Of a stretch of DNA of 64,000 bases, positions 23,661-35,860 are shown in pieces; positions within the stretch are counted from its first letter, which is position 1; each line of letters begins with the position of its first letter. Source of the stretch: Atrichornis clamosus (taxonomy: Eukaryota > Chordata > Aves > Passeriformes > Menuridae); NCBI GenBank assembly GCA_013400975.1, contig WBMZ01010838.1, positions 247,034 through 311,033 on the forward strand, in the 5' to 3' direction. The notes under the pieces were generated by a model, which was given only the letters and a program-made list of their open reading frames with translations, did not search any database and was not told the DNA's origin. A program made the position numbers and the translations under genes.

Positions 23661-26600
23661 TGGAGCCACAACAGCCCCTGCTTACAATTCTCACTGTCAC
23701 AGACAAACAGCTCGTGCTGTAGGAGAGATGGCACGTCCTGTGCACTGCAGTCACATCATCGCACAGGGCTCTGGAGAACGTTACTATGGCAAGCAGAGGG
23801 ACCATTTGCACATCTGCTATATTCCCCTCAGAGACAAGCCTGCATTATTTAAAGGCATGAGAGGGAATATTTTAGCTTCAGCTTGTCATGTATGGAATGG
23901 AAAAAGCATAAAATAGCACATTTAATCTTTCCAAGTTGCAAATCTAAAACCAAACATACGGTTAATTTAGGTTTTCTGTTTAACAGAGCAACACTAGAGA
24001 TTTGTTCAGAACATGGTTTATTCTCTCCCATCCCCAAGCCCAGTTTTTCACTTTCCAGTGACTAGGTATCAATCTCATCAACACTTATCCCTTTTCTTGC
24101 CTCTTTCCACTTCCCTAAATCTGCTGTCACAAAGAATTCTTGCACCCATAAAAAAAGAAACCTGAAAATTCTATTGTAACAATCATATCATCATACTTTC
24201 TTCCTTAGGGGTTTAAAGACAGAAAAAGCTGGCTTTGTTATTCCACTATGCAATATAAGCAAAATATGAACAGCGTAAATTAAATAATAAAAAAATACAT
24301 GCAGAGATAAAAAGCTAAGTATTAACTTTTTTTTCTCCAGTTAATTCTGACTGTGGTACTGTAAAATGTTTGGCAGCTCCTGTAGTTGGGGTGTTCGTGG
24401 CTATGACTTGTAAGGTACCTAGAAATTCACGTGAAGCCTGTTTCCAGGAGATGGAGCAGTCTCTCAGCAGCAGGTGCTGGTGTGGGCTCTGTGGCCGCAG
24501 TACCCTTAGGTGGGCTGTTAGCTCAGACTGACTGTGTGGTTGAGATAATTATGTTTTACAGGGATGGAAAAGAGGAGTGAGATGACACCCCTTGACTTCT
24601 GCCCGTGGAGGGAAGCAGGTCCTCAGAAGAGACAAGCAAAGGGCCTGCTGCCCTTTTACAAGAAGGAGCCTGTCCAGAAGGGCAGTGAAATGGCATTACA
24701 CGTCTCAGTCACAGCTATCTCTTCCTGACTGGAAAAACACTAAGGATTGTTTATTTCAACCTGCTGAGTAGGAAAAGATATTGTTTGCCTCCCTCCCGAA
24801 TATCATTGGAAATATGATTGTTTACAAGACAATTTATATCTAAAAGCATGACTCCAAGAAATAGCCACAGGTAATCCAGGCTTTCAAATCTAACAATGCA
24901 TAGATTTTGCTATATTGAAGACCTAGATCCAGCCTAGACATTTGCAGATTTAAAATCTAAATTTCTGGACAGAAATGTCTAAATTTCAGTCAAAAAGATT
25001 CAGATTCAAAAAAGTTCCTCAGCTTTAGCTAGAAAGCCTAGTAAAGAACAAACTGACAAGAACTAGAGAAGGAATCAGTTAATACAAGTTTGATATTTTA
25101 ATGATAAATTAGAGTGCCTGCAGGTTTTTTACATGGCATTTCCAATCTGTCTCCAGCAATGTCTACTAACAGCTTAAACTTGAGACTCTGTAATTTCATA
25201 CAACTGCATCTGTGTGCCAGCTCTTTAAACAATTCACCTAAACAGCTATAATTGAAAAGCCCCAATTTCCTAAATCAGTTGGGAAAGATATTTCATAGCA
25301 ATACCAAATTAATATTGTCCAACTTGTTAGAATTAGTCATGACTATAATTAAGAGCATACACAGGAGTAGCTATGGGAAAAACAGACCTCTGAAAAGTAT
25401 TTTTGGAGGTAAAATTACATATTGATCCCTAGTGATAATGGGATAATGCTTCAAGCTTGCAGGCAGAATGACAGGTCTTTTGAACCATGAAAAATGAACA
25501 CAACAGAAGCTAAGTGAGAAAGTTAATAAGTTACAGGTGAAGCTGAATATTTTTCTAGGTGGTGGAAGGACATCTTCAGTGATACAAAAGTTTGTAAAAA
25601 TAATTTGTATTTATTTTGCACTAAACAAGTGCAGAAGGCAAAGATTATGATATAGGCAATTCTGAGGGACTGGATGGTCTGCTAGTAAGGAGGAGGGTGC
25701 TAAAACAAAAATAATTCATTAAAAATAAGTCAGTTACTGAACTGTGTGAACAGTGCCAACTGAACTGCCTTAAACTTAAGCGTTCAAAATGACCTAAAAA
25801 GGAAAACTAAAACAGAGGTGGAATAGAATACCTGTCACTGGCTGTTGTGGTGACAGAAAAGGAACAAAAAAATTCAGGCATGACAGGAGACGAAATAAGG
25901 GTCCAGAGTATCATTAAGTCAACAACCCCCAAAGAGCAGTATTATTTTAAAGAAGGAGTTCCAGTGCTGCCAGATGCAAGTTCTCACTCGGACCAAGAGA
26001 GGTCGGCTGCACACGTTTCAAACCCACTCAAACTCGTGGGCTTTAAAATGTGCTCCTGTAAGCGAGCCTTGTGCATTCCACAGAGAAGCAGAACTCTCAC
26101 GTTTCCAGAAGGATTAGGGGTTAGAGTTGACCTGGTAAACCTATTTTTTGTCATAGTTGCTTACCAGAAGGTGTGCATGTCAATTCCCAAACCTAACATC
26201 ACTTGGCACCTCATGGCAGCATGGAAAAGCAGTTTGGGAAAAAAATATGCTAGTAATATATTAAAAAGAGAAGAAAGAAGAAGGTTGATACCAAAAACAT
26301 GTACAATAGCCTTATCTTTGAAAAGCAGAAAGAGAGGAGATCTAAAATGCACTGCATTATTTCTTCATTGACCTCTTCTCTACCCAGGTCCCAAGTGACT
26401 ACATTTGAGCAGCTTGCTTTGTACCATAAAACCAAAATAATCTTTACATTAGAAGGAGCGCTCACCATTTTCCTTGCTGACAAAGACTTTCAAAGAGACT
26501 TTTGAAAAAGCAGTACTTTCCAAGGATAAATACAGCAGATAGGAAAATAAGGATATTGACCTGTTTTCAGGCCAAATCCTCAGCTGCTTCACGTTGACAG

Positions 26601-27509
26601 AGCCACTGATTAACTTGTTTCCAACCCTTCTCTCGTTGAATGAAAGAAGCATTTGATCAGATGCAGGTGAGGCACTAGAACAACAGTTGCTAGCCTGAAA
26701 CACCCATTAAGATCTTAATTAAAAAAAGCAGGGTATTCTATAACTGAGAGGAGGAAAGATCAATACAAGCCCATAAAATCTAAAACCTGCAAGAACAGAT
26801 TGTTTTGTTAATCCTTCAGAATCAGACATCTGCTTTCACCAATATTTTTATTCCTTATGAGATATTAAAATCAAATTCACAGAAGATACATTTCTGAACT
26901 TCATGTTTCACACAGTTTATCTATGAACAGATATATGACGTCAGCCTTAGAACTCTGAAATATCTATCTTTAGAGATAACAATGACTTGAAGGTCTACAA
27001 GAAAATATGAAGCCATTTTTCCTCCCCTTTGGTAATTGCATTAGTCCCTCTCTCCTTACTTTATGTAATTCAGAAAGGTAGAAGTAACTAATCCTAGGGT
27101 TCAGTTTTAACACAGATGGTGATTTAGCCAAAATGTCTTTTTCCACAGCTTGTCAGCACTGATTAGGAAATGCACAAGAGCCCCCTACAAAGCCCATCAT
27201 CCTCTAGCTAAACTCAAGTATTTCAGCTTTAAGTTCTACTGCATGGTCATAATCACTATTACTGCAATAGCAAGACCAAGGCACTTTTCCTTAACTTTCC
27301 CTTCTGACCTGCATGTTGACTTATATGCAAGTACAGAAAAAGAGCAGCAGAAACTTCCTGAGGGATGTTTTTCATTAGGGCTTCACTACTGGTAGGCAGC
27401 TAACTGGAAGGTGACATCACGGGGGTCACTGTGTCTGGCCTCAGTGCCACTGCTGAATTTATGTCTGCTGCCCATGTTCTTCCAGACATCTGTATTTAGG
27501 TTATGTGAG
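23661..27509. other. Intergenic, no gene seen
   Basis: Mostly AT-rich sequence. The 174-codon open frame at 25847-26371 on the + strand has no recognised family, no domain pattern and no splice context, so I do not call it a gene. Confidence 0.5.
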
Positions 27510-27575
27510 GAATCCTGGCCCTCTTGATCAATGGCAAAATTCCCATTGACTTCAATGGGGTCTGGATTTCTCCCT
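27510..27575. repeat. Ancient amniote repeat remnant
   Basis: AAAATTCCCATTGACTTCAA, followed by TGGGGTCTGGATTTC, matches a motif ('actcccattgacttcaatggg') that I remember from old CR1/L3-like repeats of reptiles and birds. It directly abuts a younger CR1 end. Confidence 0.5.
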
Positions 27576-27585
27576 ATTAATGTTT

Positions 27586-27670
27586 GAATCGTGGAATCAT
27601 AGAATGGTTTGGGTTGGAAGGGACCTCAAAGGTTGTCTAATTAAAATCCCACTAGACAATCCCTTAATTT
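27586..27670 (-). mobile_element. CR1 LINE 3' end fragment
   Basis: The + strand reads GGAATCATAGAATGG, then TTTGGGTTGGAAGGGACCTC. This is the reverse complement of the CR1 3' terminus, including its short ATTCTATGATTC-type end. The element therefore lies on the minus strand and is heavily 5'-truncated, as most CR1 copies are. This is the best marker of bird (or at least sauropsid) origin here. The inner limit is approximate. Confidence 0.85.
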
Positions 27671-28540
27671 CAGGCTGAAAAATGCTTGGAACACAATAGT
27701 TCTCTGTTAGTTAACAGATACATTACGATTGTGAACATCTCTGGAACAAGGCTCCTGTAGCCTCTGTTCCTATTTATGTCCTTAATATATTGGTTCAATT
27801 GTACAGTATTTTAACCTCCAATGCTTTCAGCTCAGGTACACAAGCACCTGCAGTGGACAGCCTGTGGGACTGCTCGTGCCTAAGAGTTAAATGCAAGTTT
27901 AAGTGATGAAATGTCAGGGTCATGCTTTCTGTATTAGCTTTTCCATTAGAGTTCATTTGAGAGTTTTCTGTTGAATCAATCTAGAATACTGTTGCCATGA
28001 ATAACTTCTGCTATAAATTGATAGAAATCAATAAAAGTAATAAGAGAAGCAACTTTTGCTTGATGATTTATCATTCAATTGCTGCAAGAAGTTAAAAAAA
28101 AAAAAGAGTGAATATGCCTGAACAGGCACTTGAAAAATAAACCAGCATGAAGGGAGATACAGGGGACAGCATAAACACAGAAACCAGAGAGGGACTGTAC
28201 CAAAAAAGCCCCTACCAGGTTTCAATGATCACAGAACTCAAGATTACAAATGGTGGCATGGACTTTTAAGAGATCGATTCCTTTGTGTATGAAAATCCAT
28301 GGCCGTGGAGATACACATTTCTTTCATGAGCCTTTTGAGAGATATGTCCCTGAGGCATCTTATTTGAACCACCCAGCCAAGAAGCATTAGTTCTCCCCAC
28401 TGCCACACTACATGGAAGAGTGAGATATCACCATTTACAGCTTCTGCTCCCACCCCTCTGTAGGTGTCATAAAGTTCATGTTTAAAATCAGAAAGTAAAG
28501 GTTAAAACAGTTATATGTAAGACTTTATTCTTCTGCTCTG

Positions 28541-28600
28541 TGTTAGTCTATATAGATTATAAATTCTTTCAAGGAGACACTGTTCATTTTTAACAGTCTG
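28541..28600 (+). repeat. Ancient SINE/LINE tail remnant
   Basis: TAGATTATAAATTCTTTCAA and GGAGACACTGTTCATTTTTAA resemble the 'tagattgtaagctctt...gggactgtct' block of an old amniote repeat. A better copy lies at 43290-43360. Confidence 0.4.
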
Positions 28601-31154
28601 TCCAGAGTCTATAAAGCCATAGCTCTAAGAACTCTGATGCTTCTGCTCTCACTAACCAATTAGATGTAATGCATCTGAATTTTGCAAATATAATTTAAGC
28701 CAAAAATCTGAGTACATGTGCTAAAAAAGTAGAAATGTTGCATATTCTGCCTTTTCTTTTTACCAGGTTAAAATACGTGGACATACACACTAAAAAGAGT
28801 ACTTTTTTTAAAGATTGCTCCTATGTAGAGCCAAATTGTCCAAATCATAACTAATACTGATTAATTCAAAACTCACAATACTGTAAAAAAATCAAAATGG
28901 GAAATTGTTACCCTCAAACCTAGTCAAATTAGAACTCTCCCAAGTGCTTGCATGATTCCTTCTTCCTCCCACAGCACACATTCTTCAGGGCACAGCCTGC
29001 ACTGCACATACTGCTGTCCAAGCTAGAAGTTAGATGTTTAGGACTGTTCTCAAAAAATCTCTCATCTGCTTCGAGGCTTTTAAATTCTCATTTTGAAGTA
29101 AAAACACACTCTGGTAGCCGGGAAAAAGACTGAAATACAACAGGTACCCTAAGGGCTCCACTGTGCCTCTCTTTGACACTGGACTGTCAATAACCACAAC
29201 ACTGCAAAACAAGCAAAAACTTGACACTTCTATAACATCATTTGGTTTCCCTTTGTATCAATTACCACAGAAAAGAATGAAAATGGTTTGATGGATCTTT
29301 CCCTGCTATTCAATATGGGTTTGGATGTGCAAAACACAATCTGGCCCTGATTAAAAAAAAAAAAATATATAGAAAAATGTCTGTACAAAACAATGGCAAG
29401 ATTGTTTGACTTAGTTTTGTCATGTCCAAATAGTTCATTACTTGTCCTATGACATTTTAGTAATTTAAAGCTTCAGTTCCTTGCTTATTTGTCTCAGCTT
29501 TCAATGACAAAAAAGAAAAAGGGAAAGGGCTCATTTAAATATATCCTGCTTACAAGGCAGAACATAAACTTCAGAAAATACTCATGAGGAGCCCAACAAT
29601 ACTCTTCTAGATCTCCTGGTTCAAAACCTCATGATTGTGGCCTACCCAATTTCAAATCCTCAGGCTTACCGGAACCTTAAATTCACTCAGAGACTTTCAG
29701 TAACACATGCAAGGTGTAATTAGGTGTTATGGCTGACGGCTGACTCCATGACACTTGTTCAAGCACCATGAGTAATACACTAATAGTGATGCAAAATAAA
29801 AATTATATTAATGTACGTTATTTCATACAATAGGAAAGACAGACAGACATTCAAATAATTTTATAGCCAAGTTTTCAGGCTGGTTTTAACTTTGTGTCTG
29901 AGCAGAGAACACTCATCCCGTAAATGCATTTTTGTTTGTCAGGCTGCCAGGAATTACCTTACAGATACTATGATTAGCTCTGCCTGTGTACACAGATTTT
30001 TACTTTTTTCTTAAAGCTTACTAACACCTGTAGCTGAAAAGCTTGAATCCATCCAAACAAATTTGCAGACATTTGTCCAAATTCCTCAGAGGTGTTCTAT
30101 TTTTGAGTCTAATGTAGTGCTATCCATAGCTCAGAGAATCTGAATGATCAACACTGTAATTACATTATTTACAATGTAGGTCACAGAAATAGAGATCATT
30201 TGTTAAGCCTCCTATTTCTGTATGTGAGTAGACTAAGACATGTCAATAAAAAACTGTAGGGGGTTAAAATATTTGTGGCTGTTTTGCAGGGTAGAGTAAG
30301 GAGATATTTGTTCAGTAAATTCTGAAATATTCAAGACTGTCTCAAACTATACCCTCAGAATGAAAAAAAAAGTTTACAACTGAGAGTTATTTTTAATTAA
30401 GAAAAACAGGGTAGATATGCCTTCACTGCTCTTTCTCCACTGGTAGGCTTGGAAAGACAATGAGGCAGTAAGTTCAGCATTAACTTCAACTGTACCTGTC
30501 TATTCCACCTGCAAAATCCTTGTTAATGTCTGTATAAGACCAATACGTAGGGCCAGATTATGACATTCTGGTGAGCAACACCTGTAAAATACCAGGGCAG
30601 TGTGTGGAGCATCAATCAAGATGTTGTGTAAGTGAAAAAATACCTTACTTTTTCGAAGCACTGGGAATGAAGGGCTTGTGAATTGTCCTTTAACCTCTCA
30701 GTGCTAATGTGCCAATCCAGCAAAGACTGAGTATGCACTAAACTTCAGGGAATATTCATGTGCTGAAAATTCAACAGCTGCATAGCATGCCCCTGTATCA
30801 GGAACTCTGCCAGTTTTTATGCCCTTTGCAGTTCGTAGAGTATTCTCAGGTTGCAGTTCTAAACTTTCCCAGATCTGCTGATGATCACTAAGACGTGCAA
30901 GAAGATGATATTCAAACATGCCTTCTAAACTTCATGTGCTTTATTCACTTCACCTTTTCATAAATGGAGAGGTCATAAACTGCTCTAGAATGTGTCTATG
31001 TCATGTTGGCCATTACCCCGCAGTCCTCTGAGGAGAAAATGGAGTGTTCACTCAAGGTTCTTGACAAGTCCTACTATTTTCACAGTCATGACTATTAGTG
31101 CCCCATTTCCTTTCATTTTCCAAATCCTTCTACAGTAATTTGAGAAGAGTGCTG

Positions 31155-31215
31155 ATCTAAGAACAGGAAACACAAAGGCTTTTGGGCTCTGGTTCTTGCT
31201 CTACAGCTAACACAG
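31155..31215 (+). repeat. Possible MIR-like SINE fragment
   Basis: TTTTGGGCTCTGGTTCTTGC, then TCTACAGC, resembles the 'ctgggttctagtcccagctctgc' block of MIR-type SINEs. It is weak and short. Confidence 0.25.
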
Positions 31216-32245
31216 CAACAAAGCACCTGCTTCAAAGCGTTGTTCCTGTGAACACGCAGGCACGTGCTGCCAGTGTCAGTGCTTCCACCTTGCTGTAACA
31301 GTCTGCAAAATATATTCTATAACATACACCAAGTTAATACAGAAATATTTGAAGGATTACTTAATTTCTAAGACCACCGAGGACCTCAGAGAACAGGCAC
31401 CAGCTGAGCCCAAAGTATTTGAAGGAATCTCTGTGGATTCCGTCGCTAATAAAACCTCAGACCAGAGAGAGATAATCTTACTTGGCTTTCAGCGTCCAGC
31501 CTTAAGAGGTGAGTGGTGATAATACCGTTCTTACTGAGCTTTTGTCTTGTAGAGACGATATTTAACAGCACACAGAGTATCAAGCCTCATATTAATAAAT
31601 GATGCAATTCATTTCAATCAGAATTATTGCCACAAGCACTAAGAAGTGTAATTAATATTTTCTGGTGTGTCTTGTCTCATAATAGCTTTTATTCAGTACG
31701 AAGGATCATTAGGAGTTGTATCATTTTGAACAGAATACTGCATCACAAATTCCTTGTGCTAAGCTTTAATTTAAGGATTTTTCACCATAAGAAAATCAGG
31801 TGTAAAATACTTATTACAGTGCTTTAAAATATGCTAAATTGAATGGTGGCATTTATCTCAGTACAGCAAACACATTTAAAAAGGTTTTATGTTGCTGAGA
31901 GCCAGCTTTCTGAAACTGGTAAATGGGCAGGTAGATACATTTCTTCACGTGCAACACCACTGCCACAGGCTGCCAAGTCACGTCCACCTCTGCATTAGTG
32001 TAACACTGCAGAATGTAATTAAATTCTCTGTCATCACACACGTGTACACACACAGATTCTCAGACCTCCTATGTATGACCATTTCCCTGGGTCTAGTGAT
32101 GGCAAATACATAGGTTGTGCTATACAGGCTGTAACATTAATGTCTGAGGAAGCCGGTGCCAATTGAAATCAATGGAAATTGGATTTATTGTTGATTTTTC
32201 CAGCGGGAAGAGCTCGAGCTGCCGTGTTTTTCTGGGTTTAATGTG

Positions 32246-32260
32246 ACACTAGGTGGCAGT
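32246..32260 (+). promoter_or_regulatory. Candidate CTCF binding site
   Basis: ACACTAGGTGGCAGT matches the CTCF core at all positions except the first base. It has the same orientation as the site at 9495-9509. Function is inferred from the motif only. Confidence 0.5.
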
Positions 32261-34199
32261 AGTTGTTTTAGAAGCCTATTCTTTCTCTCTTAATTTCGAT
32301 CCATAAATAGAAGTAGAAAAGCACACATAATAAAATCAGTGCTGATTCCACTGCCAGTTGACGAGGTTGGGATATTCAGAGCCTCAATAGCAGACAGCAG
32401 CTTGAGAGCCAGGACAAAGGATGCATCCAAAATAGTGATGGCCAGTCCCAAGACCATGCTATGAAACCTCTGGCAAGGGCCACAGAAACCCAAGGAGTCG
32501 CACAGTCTGTCATGGGAAGGTTTCTTCTACGGCCTTCCCAGAATGAGACATGCCATTTCTTTCCCTTCTAGGGCCAGTCACTACATTAACAACAGATTCT
32601 GGGTTCTTTTCCTACACATGGGAAAAATACTGAAAATTCACCTTTTTTTTTTTCTTTCCTCCTTTGGAGATAAGTTATCTTAGGACAAGAAGAAATATGT
32701 ACATTAATAATAAATTAAAAGGCCCACTTCCTACATTGCAGGCAATCAGGTATTTTTTAATTAACTATCAGAAAAGGAATATGATATGTTCCCATCACAT
32801 AATCTATCTAACAAGTAATGAAACAACATTTTATCTTTTTATAATTCCAGTTCATCAAATTCTTTCATTAAAGTGAATTCAAACAGCTTTTTCTCCTGAA
32901 ATAATGTACAAAGAAATAATTTCAAATTTCTACACATTCAGTATGCGAACCCAAGAATTAAAAACATGCAGATCAAGCTTCAAAACTCAGAAGAGTTCTA
33001 AAAAATATAATATATTTAAGTTTCTTCTGAGCCTGATATTTCCTAATCTTATAAGCAAGTTTTCTTCTATATATATCCATCTTCAAAAAATAAGGTATTT
33101 ACTTTTATGAAAGCTAAGATTTTCACCTAATAATTGAGTCAAGGAACCAAGCTTTAAAAAAATATTGAGGTTCCCATTTAACTTGAAGAGTTGGAAATGC
33201 TGCATTTCAGGACCTGCTGGAATGGTGCTTTCTGAGACCATGTACATCAGTTGTTTGAAATATGACATAAAAATCTTCTACAACCCTCTTGGGCAGCACG
33301 AGAGACAAGAAATGGCTGGATAAACTAGGGTGGTTTAAGAGTATTCATACTCTAGCTGCCCAAACAATCCCTACTTATAGAAAAAAAATTAATAAGTTAT
33401 CATTGGGAATTTTTTTCATCATACTCTGACACACACTGCACCATCACCAACTGAGCTCCCTCCTGGGTTTTGTTAGGATGTTGACTGTGAGCAAGAACTA
33501 GTTTAGAACTGGGTTCCTTCTTAAACACTATTTGAGCACTTACCCTAAATAATGAAAGCAAAAGCAGTCATGGCACAAAATATCCTGGCTAAAATGGGGA
33601 CAATCTCTCCACAAGATTTCACTTTGAAACCATGTCCTAAGAGAAGTGAACATCTAGGACAACATTAAGGATCACAGAATCCCAGTACAGAACAAAAACA
33701 CTACTGGATTTCTAGTCAATGTGGAATTTCTGATTAGAGTTCATACAGCATTTTCACTTCTCTGATCCCAGTGTTATTTGCCATCAAACCAGATATTTGA
33801 ACTCATCTATCCTAATCTAGTTCTTGCATTCTTCTCTTCTCAAAGAAAAAAGAAAACAGCACATTGATTTTTTTGTCTTCAGAGTGACAATGACATTGTG
33901 CAGACTAATAGTGATACAGTTATGAACTCCAGCTGTCTTTGGTAAGGAAAAGCCATTAACATTGGCTTTCCCTTTATCCCTTCCTTTTATATCTATTTGC
34001 TTGTTAGCTGAACTTTCTTTGTACCTCTTGAAACCCACTGTAATAATTCATACTGATTGCAAAAGACATGCTAGAAGAAAAGACTGCAAAGCCACTTATT
34101 TGTAGTTATCTCAGTTGTTGATCTTAGCCAATAAACTGCTGACTGATCACTGCAAATGTTTCTGCTCATAGCAGATATGCAAGGGGCTGATACTTAATT
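32261..34199. other. Intergenic, no gene seen
   Basis: Very AT-rich between 32640 and 33120. No gene, RNA or repeat family was recognised. Confidence 0.55.
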
Positions 34200-34283
34200 C
34201 TTTTTAGCTTCTGTTGCTGCTGGTCTCTGGGCATGGCAGCTGGAAGGCTGTGCGGTGCCCCAGCTCAGGCACAGCAGCAGTGA

Positions 34284-34362
34284 CGGGCCACGTCTCAGGG
34301 GTGGAGCGGCGCCAGCGCTGCCCGGCAGCGCGCCGGGCTGGACTGTCCACGGGCGCCACGGG
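34284..34362. promoter_or_regulatory. Dense CpG cluster, candidate small CpG island
   Basis: About a dozen CpGs fall within 80 bases, including GGAGCGGCGCCAGCGCTGCC and GGCAGCGCGCCGGG. The GC-rich flanks run from about 34215 to 34450. A 158-codon frame on the minus strand (34194-34670) crosses it but shows no domain or conserved motif. It could be a promoter for an unrecognised transcript or a GC-biased patch. Confidence 0.4.
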
Positions 34363-34450
34363 TGCCACCTCAGGAGCCCCTTAAAGAAATAATCTGCCTT
34401 TCTTGCAGCTGCAGGGGGAAAGACGCAGCCACACGTCCAGGCCTGTCCAT

Positions 34451-35399
34451 CGCAGGCAGCATATCTCAAAGGAGATGGGGAAAGGGAGGAAAGTCGCAGG
34501 AGCACGGATGCACACAGTGGGAAGGAAATGGGTATCTCAGGTCCTACTCTGATTTCCGCTGACAGCGCTCTACTGTCTACAGTAGTACCCTGGGCTACCC
34601 CTCTCTCAGTTTTACCTTTATGGTGTTCATTGTGATGTCCTTTCTCTATCAGGATGACAAGGTACACCATGTCTTGTGCTCCAGGGGTTCAGCTGTCAGC
34701 CATAGAACAGAGCTCTTCCTGGCATTTCATGGACAGCCCGTGGTGCATCACTGCTTCAGGATGTGCTCTGCGTTTATCTCTAGGAGTCCAACATACAACA
34801 ATTTAAAAAGCTGAGTGAGTAGAATCTGAATGTTTAAAACCCTCCATCTGTGCTTCTCCCTCATCTCCAGACAGGCGCTCCTAGCTACCCACCAGGGCTT
34901 TTATGTCGGAAACTCAAGCGGGAATTTTATCCTTCGTATACCTTCACTTTTGAGCCAGCTATCCCAGTGGAAGACTAAGCCAGGCTGTGTAAGGAGACCC
35001 CTCCACAGCCCTCACACACTGTGAAGGAGACAGCTAAACACAACATACAGGGGTGTGCACAGTTGCACAGATCAATGCTGTCATGCCTTCTCTTTATTCC
35101 CTGCCTTTCCCCTTCCATCTGTGTTTTCTTGTCTTAGTAATGGTGGCTTTTGGCAAATGGACTGGCTTTTTGTTCTTTCTTTGAACTAGATCTGGGGTTA
35201 CCAACCCACAATTAGAGCTCTTACACACTACAGGTGGTGAACACCAGCCCAGAGAAGCACAGAGAGGGACACACCCCAAACTCCTGCCCTTGTGCACAGG
35301 GCCCATGCAAGGCCTGTGTGGCACTGCAGCTTCAGTGTCCAAGATAAGGGCGCAAGTGATGCAGGTCCAGAGCAAAGGGATAAATTTCAGACACGTGGG
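34451..35399. other. Intergenic, no gene seen
   Basis: No exon or repeat family was recognised. Open frames are short and non-homologous to anything I know. Confidence 0.55.
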
Positions 35400-35860
35400 G
35401 AATGTCTAATATAAATAAAATAAACCATATAAATCAAATATTTAGCTTTTGAAATGCTAGCTGTTCCAGATGTAAAAATCTAAACAATTATCCCTGAGAT
35501 AAGCATCACAAAGTATATTTATATTTCCCCCTAGGTTTTATTTTGTGTTCATTAATATATACAACATTTTCCTTTTTAAAAATACTTTATGAGCCACATG
35601 CTCTCGCTGTGTACTTTTATGGAATTGCTATTGGAGTTGGATGAAACTGCATTTGCATTCAGGGGAGAACTCAACTCACTGTAATCATGCCTAATTTGTT
35701 GGAGCACTGAGTATTTAAATCAGATTATTATAATGTTTACAGCTCCCACAACCCCCAAATTGCATGATAATTGTCATGTCATGCAATTTATGGCTATGCA
35801 GGCTCTTCACTAAGACTGACAGGACCATTGTGTATATTATTAGTCAAACATTTGTGGATC
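35400..35860. promoter_or_regulatory. Candidate conserved non-coding element
   Basis: This block is AT-rich, free of simple repeats and of family repeats, and rich in ATTA/TAAT and ATGCAAT-type words. It contains a perfect 11-bp inverted repeat at 35757-35767 and 35779-35789. The composition resembles developmental enhancers, but conservation cannot be tested here. Confidence 0.3.
35757..35789. repeat. Perfect inverted repeat, 11-bp arms, 11-bp spacer
   Basis: AAATTGCATGA at 35757-35767 is mirrored by its exact reverse complement TCATGCAATTT at 35779-35789. The arms contain ATTGCAT, similar to POU or C/EBP-type half-sites. Confidence 0.8.

Larger units (their letters stand above)
27671..32245. 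other. Intergenic, no gene seen, scattered old repeat fragments
   Basis: No coding exon was recognised. Poly(A) runs lie at 28094-28105 and about 29352-29365. Fragments of old amniote repeats are likely at 28541-28600 and 31155-31215 (listed separately). Confidence 0.5.

Noticed and set aside
25847..26371. 174-codon open frame on the + strand
   Set aside because: No recognised domain, unusual composition for a conserved protein, no flanking splice signals that extend it, and length plausible by chance in 64 kb of non-coding DNA.
33671..33690. GGATCACAGAATCCCAG, again CR1-like
   Set aside because: Only the terminal short repeat matches. The rest does not.
34194..34670. 158-codon minus-strand open frame across a CpG-rich patch
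   Set aside because: High GC lowers stop frequency. The peptide shows only Pro, Ala and Leu bias and no motif.
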